From assembly GCA_963786155.1 (NCBI GenBank), contig CAWAXW010000006.1:1984001-2048000 (forward strand): 64,000 nucleotides of DNA, in the 5' to 3' direction. This document shows positions 1 through 7,740 of this stretch, piece after piece (position 1 is the stretch's first letter; each line of letters starts with the position of its first letter). The notes beneath the pieces are model-generated. The model saw only the letters and a program-made list of their open reading frames with translations, searched no databases and was not told the origin of the DNA. The stretch is from CAWAXW01 sp963786155. Lineage in GTDB: Bacteria > Actinomycetota > CADDZG01 > WHSQ01. A program made the translations under genes and the position numbers.

Positions 1-1
1 C

Positions 2-386
2 CCCGGGAAAGAGGTGAACGGCGAGCTTGTGCCGCCCCTTCTCGACCTTGTCGATCGGCGGTTGATCCGCGTGCTGGACGTATTGATCGTTCTCAAGAAG
101 GGTGATGGATCGTTCGAGTCACTCACAACCCAAGACCTGGATCAGAATCAGGTTGGGGACCTGGGCGATCTTGCGGGGGCGTCGTCGGGCCTGTTCTCGG
201 AAGAGGACGCTGCCGCGGCTGCCGAGTATCCTCGAGCCGGACGCTGCGGGCCTGTTGCTCATGTTCGAGAACCTCTGGGCGGTCCCGTTCGCGGTCGCCG
301 CACGCAAAGCCGGAGGTCAGCTCGTCGCGCACGGCCGGATCCCCGTCCAGGCGCTGCTCGCTCAACTAGACGCACTCGAAGCCTGA
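2..386 (+). CDS. DUF6325 family protein, 5'-truncated and frameshifted
   Basis: The reading frame is open from base 2 and runs off the left edge, so the N-terminus is missing. It reads PGKEVNGELVPPLLDLVD, then an acidic stretch ending SEEDAAAAAEY. One extra base near 229-231 moves the frame, after which LEPDAAGLLLMFENLWAV and a glycine-rich tail continue to the TGA at 384-386. The joined protein matches my memory of the DUF6325 family, small actinobacterial proteins of unknown function usually followed by a SHOCT-domain gene, as here. The single-base shift may be a sequencing error. The family call is by recall, with no search run. Confidence 0.7.
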
Positions 387-402
387 AGGGAGGCCGATCT
401 CA

Positions 403-669
403 GTGGGACTTCTACGAGGGATGGCTCGTACGGCGGTAGTGGCCGGGACGGCCTCGGCCGTCAGCAACCGCGTTTCCCGTCGACAGGGACAGCGTTGGGC
501 CGCGCAAGACCAGGCGGCATACGACCAACAGATGGCGGAAGCGCCTCCACCTGCGGCAGCAGCCGCCGACCCGATCGAGCAGCTCACCAAACTGGGCGAG
601 CTGCACGCGAGCGGAGTGCTGACAGATGAGGAGTTCGCCGCGCAGAAGGCGAAGATCCTCGGCGGCTAG
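403..669 (+). CDS. Small SHOCT-domain protein
   Basis: An 88-residue protein starting at GTG 403, nine bases after AAGGGAGG (386-393). An N-terminal basic/Ala-rich segment (MGLLRGMARTAVVAGTA...VSRRQGQRW) precedes a Pro/Ala linker. The C-terminal 30 residues, IEQLTKLGELHASGVLTDEE to KAKILGG, form a SHOCT domain: a short helical hairpin with conserved Leu, Gly and Phe. SHOCT domains are thought to mediate oligomerisation; the role of this protein is unknown. It lies 16 bp after the DUF6325 gene and is probably co-transcribed with it. Its stop overlaps the convergent dCMP deaminase stop in a CTAG. Confidence 0.85.
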   Translation: MGLLRGMARTAVVAGTASAVSNRVSRRQGQRWAAQDQAAYDQQMAEAPPPAAAAADPIEQLTKLGELHASGVLTDEEFAAQKAKILGG

Positions 670-1136
670 CTCGCCAAAAGCCTGACGCGCACCCCGCAAT
701 CGAGGAGGAAGTTACGAACGCGGTCCCAGTCCTCATAGGGCTCGCCTTCGGTCACGACCTCGTCGACGCCTGAATTCGCGATCAGCTTCGCGCACGAGAA
801 GCACGGGACGCCCGTGATGTAGATCGTCGCGCCCTCCCGTTCGGCCGGCGATGAATAGAGGAGTGCGTTCGCTTCGGCATGGATCGCGATGCAGTTGTCG
901 TGGCTCCACCCGCTGGGGGTATCCGAGCGAGCTCGGGGGCACGCTCCCTCGTCGCAATGAGCATGGCCCGAGGGCGGGCCGTTGTATCCGGTCGCGCATA
1001 TCCGGCGCTTCTTCACGATGACGGCTCCGTGCTGACGCCGAACGCAGTTGGAGCGACGCGCGGTTTCGATCGCGATGTTGAGGAAGTACCTGTCCCAATC
1101 GGTAGTGCGCTGCAACTCGCTGGTGCGTACCCCCAT
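666..1136 (-). CDS. dCMP deaminase family protein (ComEB-like)
   Basis: A 156-residue zinc-dependent deaminase. The zinc site is visible as H86-A-E88 (IHAEAN) and C112-x-x-C115 (PCFSC), with E88 as the proton shuttle. A Cys/His-rich insertion before the active site (HCDEGACPRAR) is typical of deoxycytidylate deaminases, which make dUMP for thymidylate synthesis, rather than of plain cytidine deaminases. Start ATG 1136 follows a purine-rich AAGGGGGA. The length is normal for the family. A different small-molecule or riboflavin-type deaminase is less likely given the insertion. Confidence 0.88.
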   Translation of the reverse strand: MGVRTSELQRTTDWDRYFLNIAIETARRSNCVRRQHGAVIVKKRRICATGYNGPPSGHAHCDEGACPRARSDTPSGWSHDNCIAIHAEANALLYSSPAEREGATIYITGVPCFSCAKLIANSGVDEVVTEGEPYEDWDRVRNFLLDCGVRVRLLAS

Positions 1137-1237
1137 CGTTCCCCCTTCGAGCGCGCAGAGATAGTTCGGTCAGGGGGAAGTGCTCGCATCGTCGCGAACC
1201 CGGGCCATCGGCGCAAGGGCCTTATCCTGCGCTTCTC

Positions 1238-2554
1238 ATGGAAGACACCATCGCCGACGAGATCCTCACCGACCTCCTCCGCTCGGCCTGGATCGTGGAG
1301 TCCGCCAGGGCCGGGGTGCTCGCCGAATGGGGCGCCGGGAACGGCGCTTCGGCCGGCCGGGTCACCCGGGCCAGGGACAGAGCGGAGCTGGTGGCCCAGG
1401 AACTGGCCGCCCGCAGCCGGACTCCGGACGAGGCGATCGTGGAGCCGCACGCCGCATGGATGCGCAGCCTTCTCGGGGGTCCGGGCGAGGGTTTCGGCGA
1501 GCTCTTCCTCATCCGGCTGGGCGATTGGGTGGAGAACCACGCCGGCCCCTTCCTCGAGCCCTCCCGGTTCGAGCGCATGAAGGAGATGGGCGAGCTCGAC
1601 CGCAGCACCGTGTCCTGGCCCGAGAGCCTGCCGGCACCCCCGCCGTTCGAGCCGGTCGAAACGGTGCCCGTAGAGCCGCCGGGGGAAGTGCTGTTCCGCT
1701 TCGGGATCCTCGCGGACCTGCACTTCGGGTCCGCCAGAGGCGAGACGATGGCACGGGCCGCGATCGCGGACCTCAACTCATCGGGGGCCGAGCTCGTCAT
1801 CCAGCTCGGCGACATCACGGACAAGGGCCGCCGCAGCGAGTTCGAGACGGCTCAGCGCGTCCTCGGAGATCTCCAGATGCCGTTCGCCACGATGATGGGC
1901 AACCACGACGTCTTCTCGGTCGAGGAACAACGCCTGGCCGGCCGCGAGTACTACCCGTCCTTCTTCGGACGGGAGCCCGATGGGGTGCTGCTCGAGCACA
2001 AGGGTTGGCGCTTCGCGGTTCTGGATTCGACCGAGCACGGGGCCTCGCCCTTCGCGCCGTTCGATCTGGTTACAGGGACCTTCACGGAGGGGCCGGGTGG
2101 GGCGATCGTGCGCGGCTCCCTGACGCCGCCGCAGCACGAGATCCTCGCCGAGGTGGCGGCCCCGGGAGCCCCGCCGGCGTTCGTGTTCCTCCATCACCCC
2201 CCGCAGCCGTTCACCGCCTTCCCGCCGGTGTTGTTCGGGCTCAGGGACGCGGACTCGGGCCGGCTGCATGCGACCTGCGACTCGGGCAACGTGTGGGGCG
2301 TATTCGCCGGCCACACGCATCGCAATGCCCGCCCCCGGACCTACGACGGGGTTCCGGTGCAAGAGGTCGCCATCCCGAGGGACTACCCGTTCGGCTACGC
2401 CTTGGTCGACGTCACCGAGCAGGGTTACGCCTATCGATTCGTGCAGATCTCGGACCGGGCTCTGCTCGAGGAGATGTATCCGACCGCCGGGGCGATCATC
2501 CGTCGCTACGCGCTCGGCGACGAGCTCTCCCGCGGTTTCGTCTGGTCCCGGTAG
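1238..2554 (+). CDS. Metallophosphoesterase with an extra N-terminal helical domain
   Basis: A 438-residue calcineurin-like phosphoesterase. The core spans about 150-390 with D160-x-H162 (LADLHFG), G191-D192 (LGDITD), G221-N-H223-D (GNHD), the HH pair near 319-320 and G358-H-T-H361 (GHTH), a complete two-metal set. The first ~145 residues are acidic and helical, do not belong to the phosphoesterase fold and I do not recognise them. There is no signal peptide, so it is probably cytoplasmic. A TATCCT box (1223-1228) lies nine bases before the ATG. The 3' end overlaps the convergent SDR gene by 49 bp. The substrate is unknown. Confidence 0.85.
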   Translation: MEDTIADEILTDLLRSAWIVESARAGVLAEWGAGNGASAGRVTRARDRAELVAQELAARSRTPDEAIVEPHAAWMRSLLGGPGEGFGELFLIRLGDWVENHAGPFLEPSRFERMKEMGELDRSTVSWPESLPAPPPFEPVETVPVEPPGEVLFRFGILADLHFGSARGETMARAAIADLNSSGAELVIQLGDITDKGRRSEFETAQRVLGDLQMPFATMMGNHDVFSVEEQRLAGREYYPSFFGREPDGVLLEHKGWRFAVLDSTEHGASPFAPFDLVTGTFTEGPGGAIVRGSLTPPQHEILAEVAAPGAPPAFVFLHHPPQPFTAFPPVLFGLRDADSGRLHATCDSGNVWGVFAGHTHRNARPRTYDGVPVQEVAIPRDYPFGYALVDVTEQGYAYRFVQISDRALLEEMYPTAGAIIRRYALGDELSRGFVWSR

Positions 2555-3350
2555 GCGTCGCGGCGAGCCTGCCGCGGCTTGACCAGGTGCTCCATCGCCA
2601 GCCTCCATAGAGGGGGCGTTACGAGGCGAGGGAACTGCATCAGGTAATACCAGCGCGGCGTGACCCTTTGGAGCTTGCGGCCCTCGATCGCGTCCAGGAT
2701 CGCCTCGGAGACGCCCTCGGGCGTGCCGAGGAGGTAGCGCATCACCGGGTCGTTGACGAGGTCGCGCTCGGGGAACCCCTCGGTCGAGATGAATCCAGGC
2801 TCGACCAGGCTGACGTGGACCCCCTGGTCGGCCAGCTCCCAGTGCAGGGCTTCGGACCACCCCACTAGGGCGAACTTGGAGGCGCAGTAAGGGCTGGCCC
2901 CTCCGAACGCCAGCCGTCCCGCCACAGACGACACGTTCACGACGCTTGCGGGAGCGCTCTGCTTGAGCAGGTCGAGCAGGTGGGCCGTGCACCGAACCGC
3001 CCCGAGGAAGTTGGTCTCCATGACGCGTTCGACCTGTTCGATCGACTCGGGGCCGGTGAAGTTCGTCTCCATGTTGAATCCGGCGTTGTTGACCAAGACG
3101 TCGCAGCGCCCGTAGACGTCTCGAACGTGCTTCTCGAGTCCCAGCGCATCGGCTTCGGACGACACGTCGGTCGTCTTGAGGGAATGCCCGGCGCTTTCAC
3201 CACCCATCTCGTCCACGAGAACGCGCAAGCGCTCCTCGCGCCGGGCGGCCACGCATACGCGTGCCCCGCGCGGGCCAGATCGAGGGCGGTCTCGCGGCCG
3301 ATCCCACTCGATGCCCCGGTGATCACGCAGACCTTGTCGGCGAGCGACAT
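2506..3350 (-). CDS. Short-chain dehydrogenase/reductase (frameshifted)
   Basis: An SDR-family oxidoreductase of about 280 residues. The start (ATG 3350, after GGGAGG) opens MSLADKVCVITGASSGIGRE, the Rossmann TGxxxGxG cofactor loop. A base is missing near 3262-3265 in a GGGG run, and the frame resumes at ARVCVAARREERL. Downstream are NNAG, the NVSS active-site Ser region and the catalytic YCASK (Tyr-x3-Lys). The C-terminal ~60 residues are basic (YYLMQFPRLVTPPLWRLAME), as in SDRs acting on lipid-like substrates, but the substrate cannot be read. With the shift repaired the length is normal, so an assembly error is likely. Confidence 0.85.
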
Positions 3351-3486
3351 CCGTGCCTCCCATCACTCAACGGATACGTTCCACCACTCTGCGTTTCAGA
3401 TTCGAAGCGGCGGGTAGATAACCGTAGCCCCACGACGGGGGCAGATCGAAATCGAGGGGACAAAGGACAGGACGAAAGGAGCATCG

Positions 3487-3738
3487 ATGGAGATTCTCTG
3501 GTTCGTAGTTGTTGGAGCGGTCATAGGTGCTGTCGCCCGGTTGCTGATGCCCGGGAGGGATGCGCTAGGGATCCTGGGCACCATCGTGATCGGGATCATC
3601 GGAGCGGTCGTAGGCGGCTATCTCTTCCGTGAGGTCTTCGGCAACACCGAAGGCGTCGAATGGATCGGTGCGATTGCCTTCGCGATGGTCACGCTCTACC
3701 TCTACCGCCGGTTCGCAGCGGACAGAGGCACCTTCTAG
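3487..3738 (+). CDS. GlsB/YeaQ/YmgE-type small membrane protein
   Basis: An 83-residue hydrophobic protein with three predicted membrane segments: MEILWFVVVGAVIGAVARLL, GILGTIVIGIIGAVVGGYLF and WIGAIAFAMVTLYLYRRF. The Gly-rich 'PGRDALG' loop after the first helix is typical of the transglycosylase-associated/GlsB family, linked to general stress responses. The start is supported by AAAGGAG eight bases upstream. It is monocistronic, followed after about 50 bases by a strong intrinsic terminator. Confidence 0.9.
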   Translation: MEILWFVVVGAVIGAVARLLMPGRDALGILGTIVIGIIGAVVGGYLFREVFGNTEGVEWIGAIAFAMVTLYLYRRFAADRGTF

Positions 3739-3790
3739 AACACGGACTGCGGCTGGCGTCGTACCCGCGAGCGACAAAAGCCGGACCACG

Positions 3791-3830
3791 AGCGGACGGC
3801 TCCTGTGCCGGGAGCCGTCCGCTTTTTTTT
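3791..3830 (+). terminator. Rho-independent terminator after the GlsB-like gene
   Basis: A perfect 13-bp stem, AGCGGACGGCTCC (3791-3803) against GGAGCCGTCCGCT (3811-3823), with a 7-nt loop, followed by an eight-T run (3823-3830). It ends the + strand GlsB-like transcript 10 bp before the convergent R2lox gene ends. It is the only textbook intrinsic terminator I found in the window. Confidence 0.95.
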
Positions 3831-3838
3831 GTGCGGGG

Positions 3839-5239
3839 CTAGGCGACGGCTCGGGCGGCAGCCAGCTTGACGGCCGGTTCTCCCACGGGCGCGAAGAAGT
3901 CGTTGAACTTCCGGCTCAGGATCGCGTCGCCCTTGATCGTGAGTCGACCCAACAGAACGGCCTCGTCGCCGGTCACCTTCCCCGTGACCATCTCCACCCA
4001 GCAGGTCGCGTCCATCCTGTAGACGACATCGGGAGCTCGCGTTGAGCCGATCTCGATCTCGCATCTGCCCCGGTCCACCATCACGGTGTAAGTCCCTCCC
4101 CCACGCCCGGCCAGTTCGAAGAGGAAGGTCGCCTCCACGTCGCGCGTGACTTCGGGCTTGAATGCGAAGTGCAGGAGCATGATCCCGATCCCAGGGGCGA
4201 GGTCAGGTGCGAGCCGACCCATGGCGGAGGCGACCATCAATGTCGCCCGCTGGCGCAAGTCAACCGCGACGACTCCCCCGCCCGGCGGGGGCCACTCGGT
4301 GTCGATTGAGGGGAGCGAGACCTCGATGTTGGGAGCCGGCATCCCGATGGCGCGCAGCTTCTTCTCCAACTGCACGCTGCCGTAGTTGAAGAGGTCGGTC
4401 AGCGCGTAGCCGAACGCCGTCGTGTAAGTGACGTCGCCGTTAGGCGGTTGATATAGCTGGGTGCCGAGCTGAATGGCTTCCTGGATGCCTTCGTGGATCG
4501 GCTCGATCAGGCTCGGGTCCTCGGCTAGCAGGTCGCGCACGGTCCGGGCCCCGAACGCGACGTGGCGCGATTCGTCGCGCGCTACGGCGGTGAAGCCGGC
4601 ACGGAACGCCGGCAGCAGGTTGCTGTTGCGCGCCCAGGCAAGGATGAATTTCTGACCGGTGAGCGCGAGGACCCCTTCGACGACGATGTGGTACACGGCC
4701 ATCGCCTTGGCGAACCGTCTCACGTCGCCGGGGTCGTCCCTGAGGCTCTGCGCGATCTCTTCCAGGTACTCGTCGAACAACGGGGCGAAACCCGGCCCCA
4801 CCCATTGGCGGGAGTTGCGAAGGCGCCGGGCGAGATCACCGTCACCCGCGGCTACGACCTCCTCGAAGAAGCGGTCGAAGAAGATCGCATGGCGTGCCTC
4901 GTCGACGCATTGCGTCGTGAGGAACACCTTCTGCTCGAGCATCGGTGCAGCCGAGACATACGGCGTGATGGTCGCGGCGACGCGTTGCTCGGCGACGTAG
5001 AACTGCGAGAGCGTCCACAGCAATCGATCGCGATGATGTTGATCGAGGCCTTGCCAGTCCTCAACGTCCCTGCCGAAGTCGAGCTCGGAAACGCTCCAGT
5101 TGAGGCGCTCCCACCTGAGATACAGGTCGCGGTAGCTCGGCATCTTGCGAGCGATGGACTCGTTCAGTCGATCGAGGATCGAGTCGGGATCGACGTCGGC
5201 CAGCTCGGCAAGGTTCTTGGTGTCTTCCGAGACGGCCAC
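3839..5239 (-). CDS. R2-like ligand-binding oxidase fused to an SCP2 sterol-carrier domain
   Basis: 466 residues. Residues ~20-310 are a ribonucleotide-reductase R2-like four-helix metal domain with ligands E84, E114-x-x-H117 (DEARH), E188 (VVEGV), E223-x-x-H226 (DESRH). V87 (three after E84) and Y183 (five before E188) match the Val-Tyr pair that is cross-linked in R2lox proteins, so this is better called an R2lox-type Mn/Fe oxidase than an RNR subunit. Residues ~345-455 form an SCP2-like lipid-binding domain (FLFELAGRGGGTYTV, then GKVTGDEAVLLGRLTIKGD). No R1 (nrdE/nrdA) gene is nearby. The GTG start lies six bases after a TAGGGT box. The fusion suggests oxidation of a bound lipid; this is inference. 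Confidence 0.85.
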   Translation of the reverse strand: MAVSEDTKNLAELADVDPDSILDRLNESIARKMPSYRDLYLRWERLNWSVSELDFGRDVEDWQGLDQHHRDRLLWTLSQFYVAEQRVAATITPYVSAAPMLEQKVFLTTQCVDEARHAIFFDRFFEEVVAAGDGDLARRLRNSRQWVGPGFAPLFDEYLEEIAQSLRDDPGDVRRFAKAMAVYHIVVEGVLALTGQKFILAWARNSNLLPAFRAGFTAVARDESRHVAFGARTVRDLLAEDPSLIEPIHEGIQEAIQLGTQLYQPPNGDVTYTTAFGYALTDLFNYGSVQLEKKLRAIGMPAPNIEVSLPSIDTEWPPPGGGVVAVDLRQRATLMVASAMGRLAPDLAPGIGIMLLHFAFKPEVTRDVEATFLFELAGRGGGTYTVMVDRGRCEIEIGSTRAPDVVYRMDATCWVEMVTGKVTGDEAVLLGRLTIKGDAILSRKFNDFFAPVGEPAVKLAAARAVA

Positions 5240-5245
5240 GGAATC

Positions 5246-5251
5246 ACCCTA
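5246..5251 (-). promoter_or_regulatory. -10 box, leaderless promoter of the R2lox-SCP2 gene
   Basis: TAGGGT on the minus strand, with exactly 6 nt (GATTCC) to the GTG start at 5239. This spacing puts transcription start on the start codon. The same 12 bases precede nurA. Confidence 0.65.
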
Positions 5252-5262
5252 GCTTGGCCTCG

Positions 5263-6432
5263 CTAGTGGTAGATGCGGACCTCGATGCCGATCGGGGCTC
5301 GGTCGAACACCCATGTCGCGGTCCACATCGGGAGACGGACGCATCCGTGGCTCGCGTTGTAGGTAGGCACCTCGGACCATCCATGGAATGCCCTCAACCC
5401 GTCGAAGTAGCTCGGGTAGTAGAGCCCTCCCCCGCTGTAACCGGCCAGCTTGCGATGGACGTGCCACACCCCGTCGCGCGTCGCGCTGCCGGCGCCGGTC
5501 GAGACATGGATCATCTTCACGACCTTGCGGTTCTTCACGTAGTAGAGGACCTGCCTCGTCTGATCGACCTCGAAGTGGGTTTTCCTAGACGGAGACCGCA
5601 TCTTCGGGATGCGCGGGCGAGCGAGAACACCCCAAGTGGCGGCATCGACGGATCCGACGCGACTGCGATCGTGCACCTTGTTGAAGGCAATCATCGCGTC
5701 GGAGGTCCGATAGTCGAACCGCTTGTTCACTCCGGGAAGGTGGAAGCCGAGCTCGTCGAGCCGGCTCTCGAGCAGCCTCACGAACTTGCCTTTGTCCCCA
5801 ACCGATAGATGAGGCGTGCGTGTCTTCCGCACGCTAGACAGCGCAGCGCCGGGAGCATGATCGGAGTCGTCGAACCGCGCCCTGGCGCGAAAACGGCCCG
5901 GCTTGTCTACGTTGAACTTGAAAGAGAAGAACCGGCCGTTGTTAAGCCTCACCTTCTTGCTCAAGTATCGGTGGCCCGACCGCATGATCGTTACCTGGAC
6001 GCTCCCGCCGGGATGAGCCGGCCTGATCGAACCGGTAGCGCGGCCCTTGCCGAAGAGTTGGACTTTGCTGATGCGCGCCTTCACTAATGGCGTCACCTTG
6101 ACCTCGGCCGGGTCGCTTACGGCCGCGAGCCACTGCGCTCTCAAGGTCTCGTTGTGGGTAGGAGCAAGCGTCGTCTCGTACCGCCCGTCGTCGTCAGTGG
6201 TTGCCGAGGCGACCACGTTCGCGTCGCCGTCCACGATGTTCACGGTCTCGCCGCCCTTGGAAGGGTCGATCTCGCCCGTTAGGCGAACGGCGTTCCCGAA
6301 TCGAACTTGTTCCTTGTTCGCTTCCAGCGTTACGGCTTCCGCCGGATCCTGCGCGTGGGCGGGAACAGCGAGAGTGCCGAGAACGGCGCCAAGCAAGGCG
6401 ATTACGAAAGCGCGACGCAACAAGACCGGCAC
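5263..6432 (-). CDS. Secreted L,D-transpeptidase with Ig-like and peptidoglycan-binding regions
   Basis: A 389-residue exported protein with a signal peptide (VLLRRAFVIALLGAVLGTLA, cleaved near AHAQ). Residues ~35-200 form two beta-sandwich modules (a carboxypeptidase-regulatory-like fold, then a second Ig-like unit). Residues ~212-270 resemble a PG_binding_1 domain (GDKGKFVRLLESRLDELGF). The C-terminal ~120 residues are a YkuD catalytic domain with H353 (AFHGW) and the SHGCVR motif, whose Cys is the nucleophile for 3-3 peptidoglycan cross-links. GTG start with a GGAGAGG Shine-Dalgarno. It lies beside a second, differently built L,D-transpeptidase. Confidence 0.92.
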   Translation of the reverse strand: MPVLLRRAFVIALLGAVLGTLAVPAHAQDPAEAVTLEANKEQVRFGNAVRLTGEIDPSKGGETVNIVDGDANVVASATTDDDGRYETTLAPTHNETLRAQWLAAVSDPAEVKVTPLVKARISKVQLFGKGRATGSIRPAHPGGSVQVTIMRSGHRYLSKKVRLNNGRFFSFKFNVDKPGRFRARARFDDSDHAPGAALSSVRKTRTPHLSVGDKGKFVRLLESRLDELGFHLPGVNKRFDYRTSDAMIAFNKVHDRSRVGSVDAATWGVLARPRIPKMRSPSRKTHFEVDQTRQVLYYVKNRKVVKMIHVSTGAGSATRDGVWHVHRKLAGYSGGGLYYPSYFDGLRAFHGWSEVPTYNASHGCVRLPMWTATWVFDRAPIGIEVRIYH

Positions 6433-6486
6433 CTTCCTCTCCTGTCCCGAAACTGAGTGTCGAAAACCTTAAGCCAGTAAACCCGT

Positions 6487-7335
6487 TCAGGCGCGGATGA
6501 GCACCGGGGTTCCCATAGGAACGCCCTCGATCTTCTTTAGGTCGTCGTTGTAGATACGCACGCACCCGTGGGAGACCTTGAGGCCGCGGTCGCCGGGGTT
6601 CGCCGTGCCGTGCAGTGCGGCGCGGCCCCCGCCCGGCCAGTCGCTCAGGACCGGAGAGAACCCGCTGATGCCGAGCGCGTAGCGGCCGTATGGGCCCGCG
6701 GGATCGGGCTGCGGGACGTGCGCCCACACGTAGAAGAGCCCGACCGGGGTCGGCCAGACGTCCTCGCCGACGCCCACGGTGAACTCGTGCAGCAGCTCGC
6801 CGTTGTCGAAGTACTTGAGGTTGTAGTCAGACAGGTCGACGACGATCCGGTCCGTCACGGTCTCGACGGCGACGGCATCCTCCGGGACCCACCCTCGCAG
6901 GCCGTTCGGCCGCTCAGGGACGAGCACCTTGTACCAGAGCGTGCCGGCGTCGGTGCGGGCCGCCTTGACTATCAAGAAGGACAGTTCTTGGTCGAGGGGG
7001 TTCGTCGTTGCATAGGAGCCCTTGGATCGCTTCCACGAGGCGGGCTCTTCGTAGGTCGTGAGCGAGCCCGATGTGGATCGAGCCACGAGCGCGCCCCCGG
7101 GGAACTCCGGCGGCTCGTGCTTGCCGAGCCCTACCAAGCGCCACTTCTTGGGCGGTTTCGGGGGCTTGGTCTTGGTCGGTTCTGGCGTCGGTTCGGGTTC
7201 CGGGCTCTCTTCGACCTCGGCCACGGGTTCCGGCGAGGCCGCGGGGCCGGTCGCATTGGGCTCCACACTCTCGCCACAGGACGCGAGCAATAGGAGCGCG
7301 GCCACCAGGGCCACGACGACGCGCAACGACTTCAT
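6487..7335 (-). CDS. L,D-transpeptidase lipoprotein
   Basis: About 282 residues. The N-terminus MKSLRVVVALVAALLLLASC is a lipoprotein signal ending in a lipobox (LASC), so the protein is probably lipid-anchored. A Pro/Glu-rich spacer (PEPEPTPEPTKTKPPKPPKK) should span the cell wall, followed by an SH3-like region and a YkuD domain with AALHGTANP and VSHGCVR. An in-frame GTG at 7356 exists, but the ATG at 7335 is preferred because a TATCCT box ends six bases before it. Predicted to form or edit 3-3 cross-links. Confidence 0.92.
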   Translation of the reverse strand: MKSLRVVVALVAALLLLASCGESVEPNATGPAASPEPVAEVEESPEPEPTPEPTKTKPPKPPKKWRLVGLGKHEPPEFPGGALVARSTSGSLTTYEEPASWKRSKGSYATTNPLDQELSFLIVKAARTDAGTLWYKVLVPERPNGLRGWVPEDAVAVETVTDRIVVDLSDYNLKYFDNGELLHEFTVGVGEDVWPTPVGLFYVWAHVPQPDPAGPYGRYALGISGFSPVLSDWPGGGRAALHGTANPGDRGLKVSHGCVRIYNDDLKKIEGVPMGTPVLIRA

Positions 7336-7341
7336 ACGAAC

Positions 7342-7347
7342 AGGATA
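7342..7347 (-). promoter_or_regulatory. -10 box, leaderless promoter of the L,D-transpeptidase lipoprotein
   Basis: TATCCT on the minus strand with a 6-nt spacer to the ATG at 7335. It supports that start over the GTG at 7356. Confidence 0.7.
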
Positions 7348-7362
7348 AGAGCCCACCAGTTG

Positions 7363-7728
7363 TTACTTCGGACGAGTTGTTGACGGGCTTGAGAATCTGG
7401 CATGCCTCTCGAATGGATTGTCCCGGTATGGGTGGCGCCGCCGCATCAGGGCCCAGGCCGAGGCCAGGACGTAGGCGGGCAGGAAGAAGGGCCCCCAGCG
7501 CTCGTATTGGCGCACATGGACCAGCTCGTGCTCCATCACCGGGGCGTCGAGCTCGTCCACGGCAAGGATCACGTGCCCGAAGGTGATCGCCCTGTAGCGC
7601 CATCCGAGCTTGCGGGGCCAAGTCGCGCCCTCACACAGGATCACCCCCCGACTGACGTAGCGGCGGCGGAAGAACGGCGCGAGCAAGAGGCCTAGCAGGG
7701 AGTTAGGGGCCGCCCAAACGAATCGCAC
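7363..7728 (-). CDS. Small HExxH protein of unknown function
   Basis: 121 residues, GTG start. A conserved-looking motif H67-E-L-V-H71 followed by xxQYE is a gluzincin-type HExxH, and a hydrophobic helix (GPFFLPAYVLASAWALM) follows, then HPYRDNPFERHA. It resembles widespread short uncharacterised proteins I cannot name. It could be a minimal membrane-associated metalloprotease, but no third metal ligand is obvious, so activity is unproven. It lies 12 bp after the repeat-protein gene, with a TAGGTT nine bases before its start. Confidence 0.7.
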   Translation of the reverse strand: MRFVWAAPNSLLGLLLAPFFRRRYVSRGVILCEGATWPRKLGWRYRAITFGHVILAVDELDAPVMEHELVHVRQYERWGPFFLPAYVLASAWALMRRRHPYRDNPFERHARFSSPSTTRPK

Positions 7729-7740
7729 GCTCTTGTGAAC

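Noticed and set aside
1180..2610. 476-codon plus-strand frame over the metallophosphoesterase
   Set aside because: Arg-rich alternative frame of a gene whose real frame has a complete metal site.
3839..5239. Annotation as ribonucleotide reductase subunit beta
   Set aside because: The Val-Tyr pair, the SCP2 fusion and the absence of an R1 gene point to R2lox.
6302..6320. GAAC-TT-GTTC resembling a LexA box
   Set aside because: The half-sites are two bases apart instead of four, and it lies within the coding sequence of the L,D-transpeptidase.
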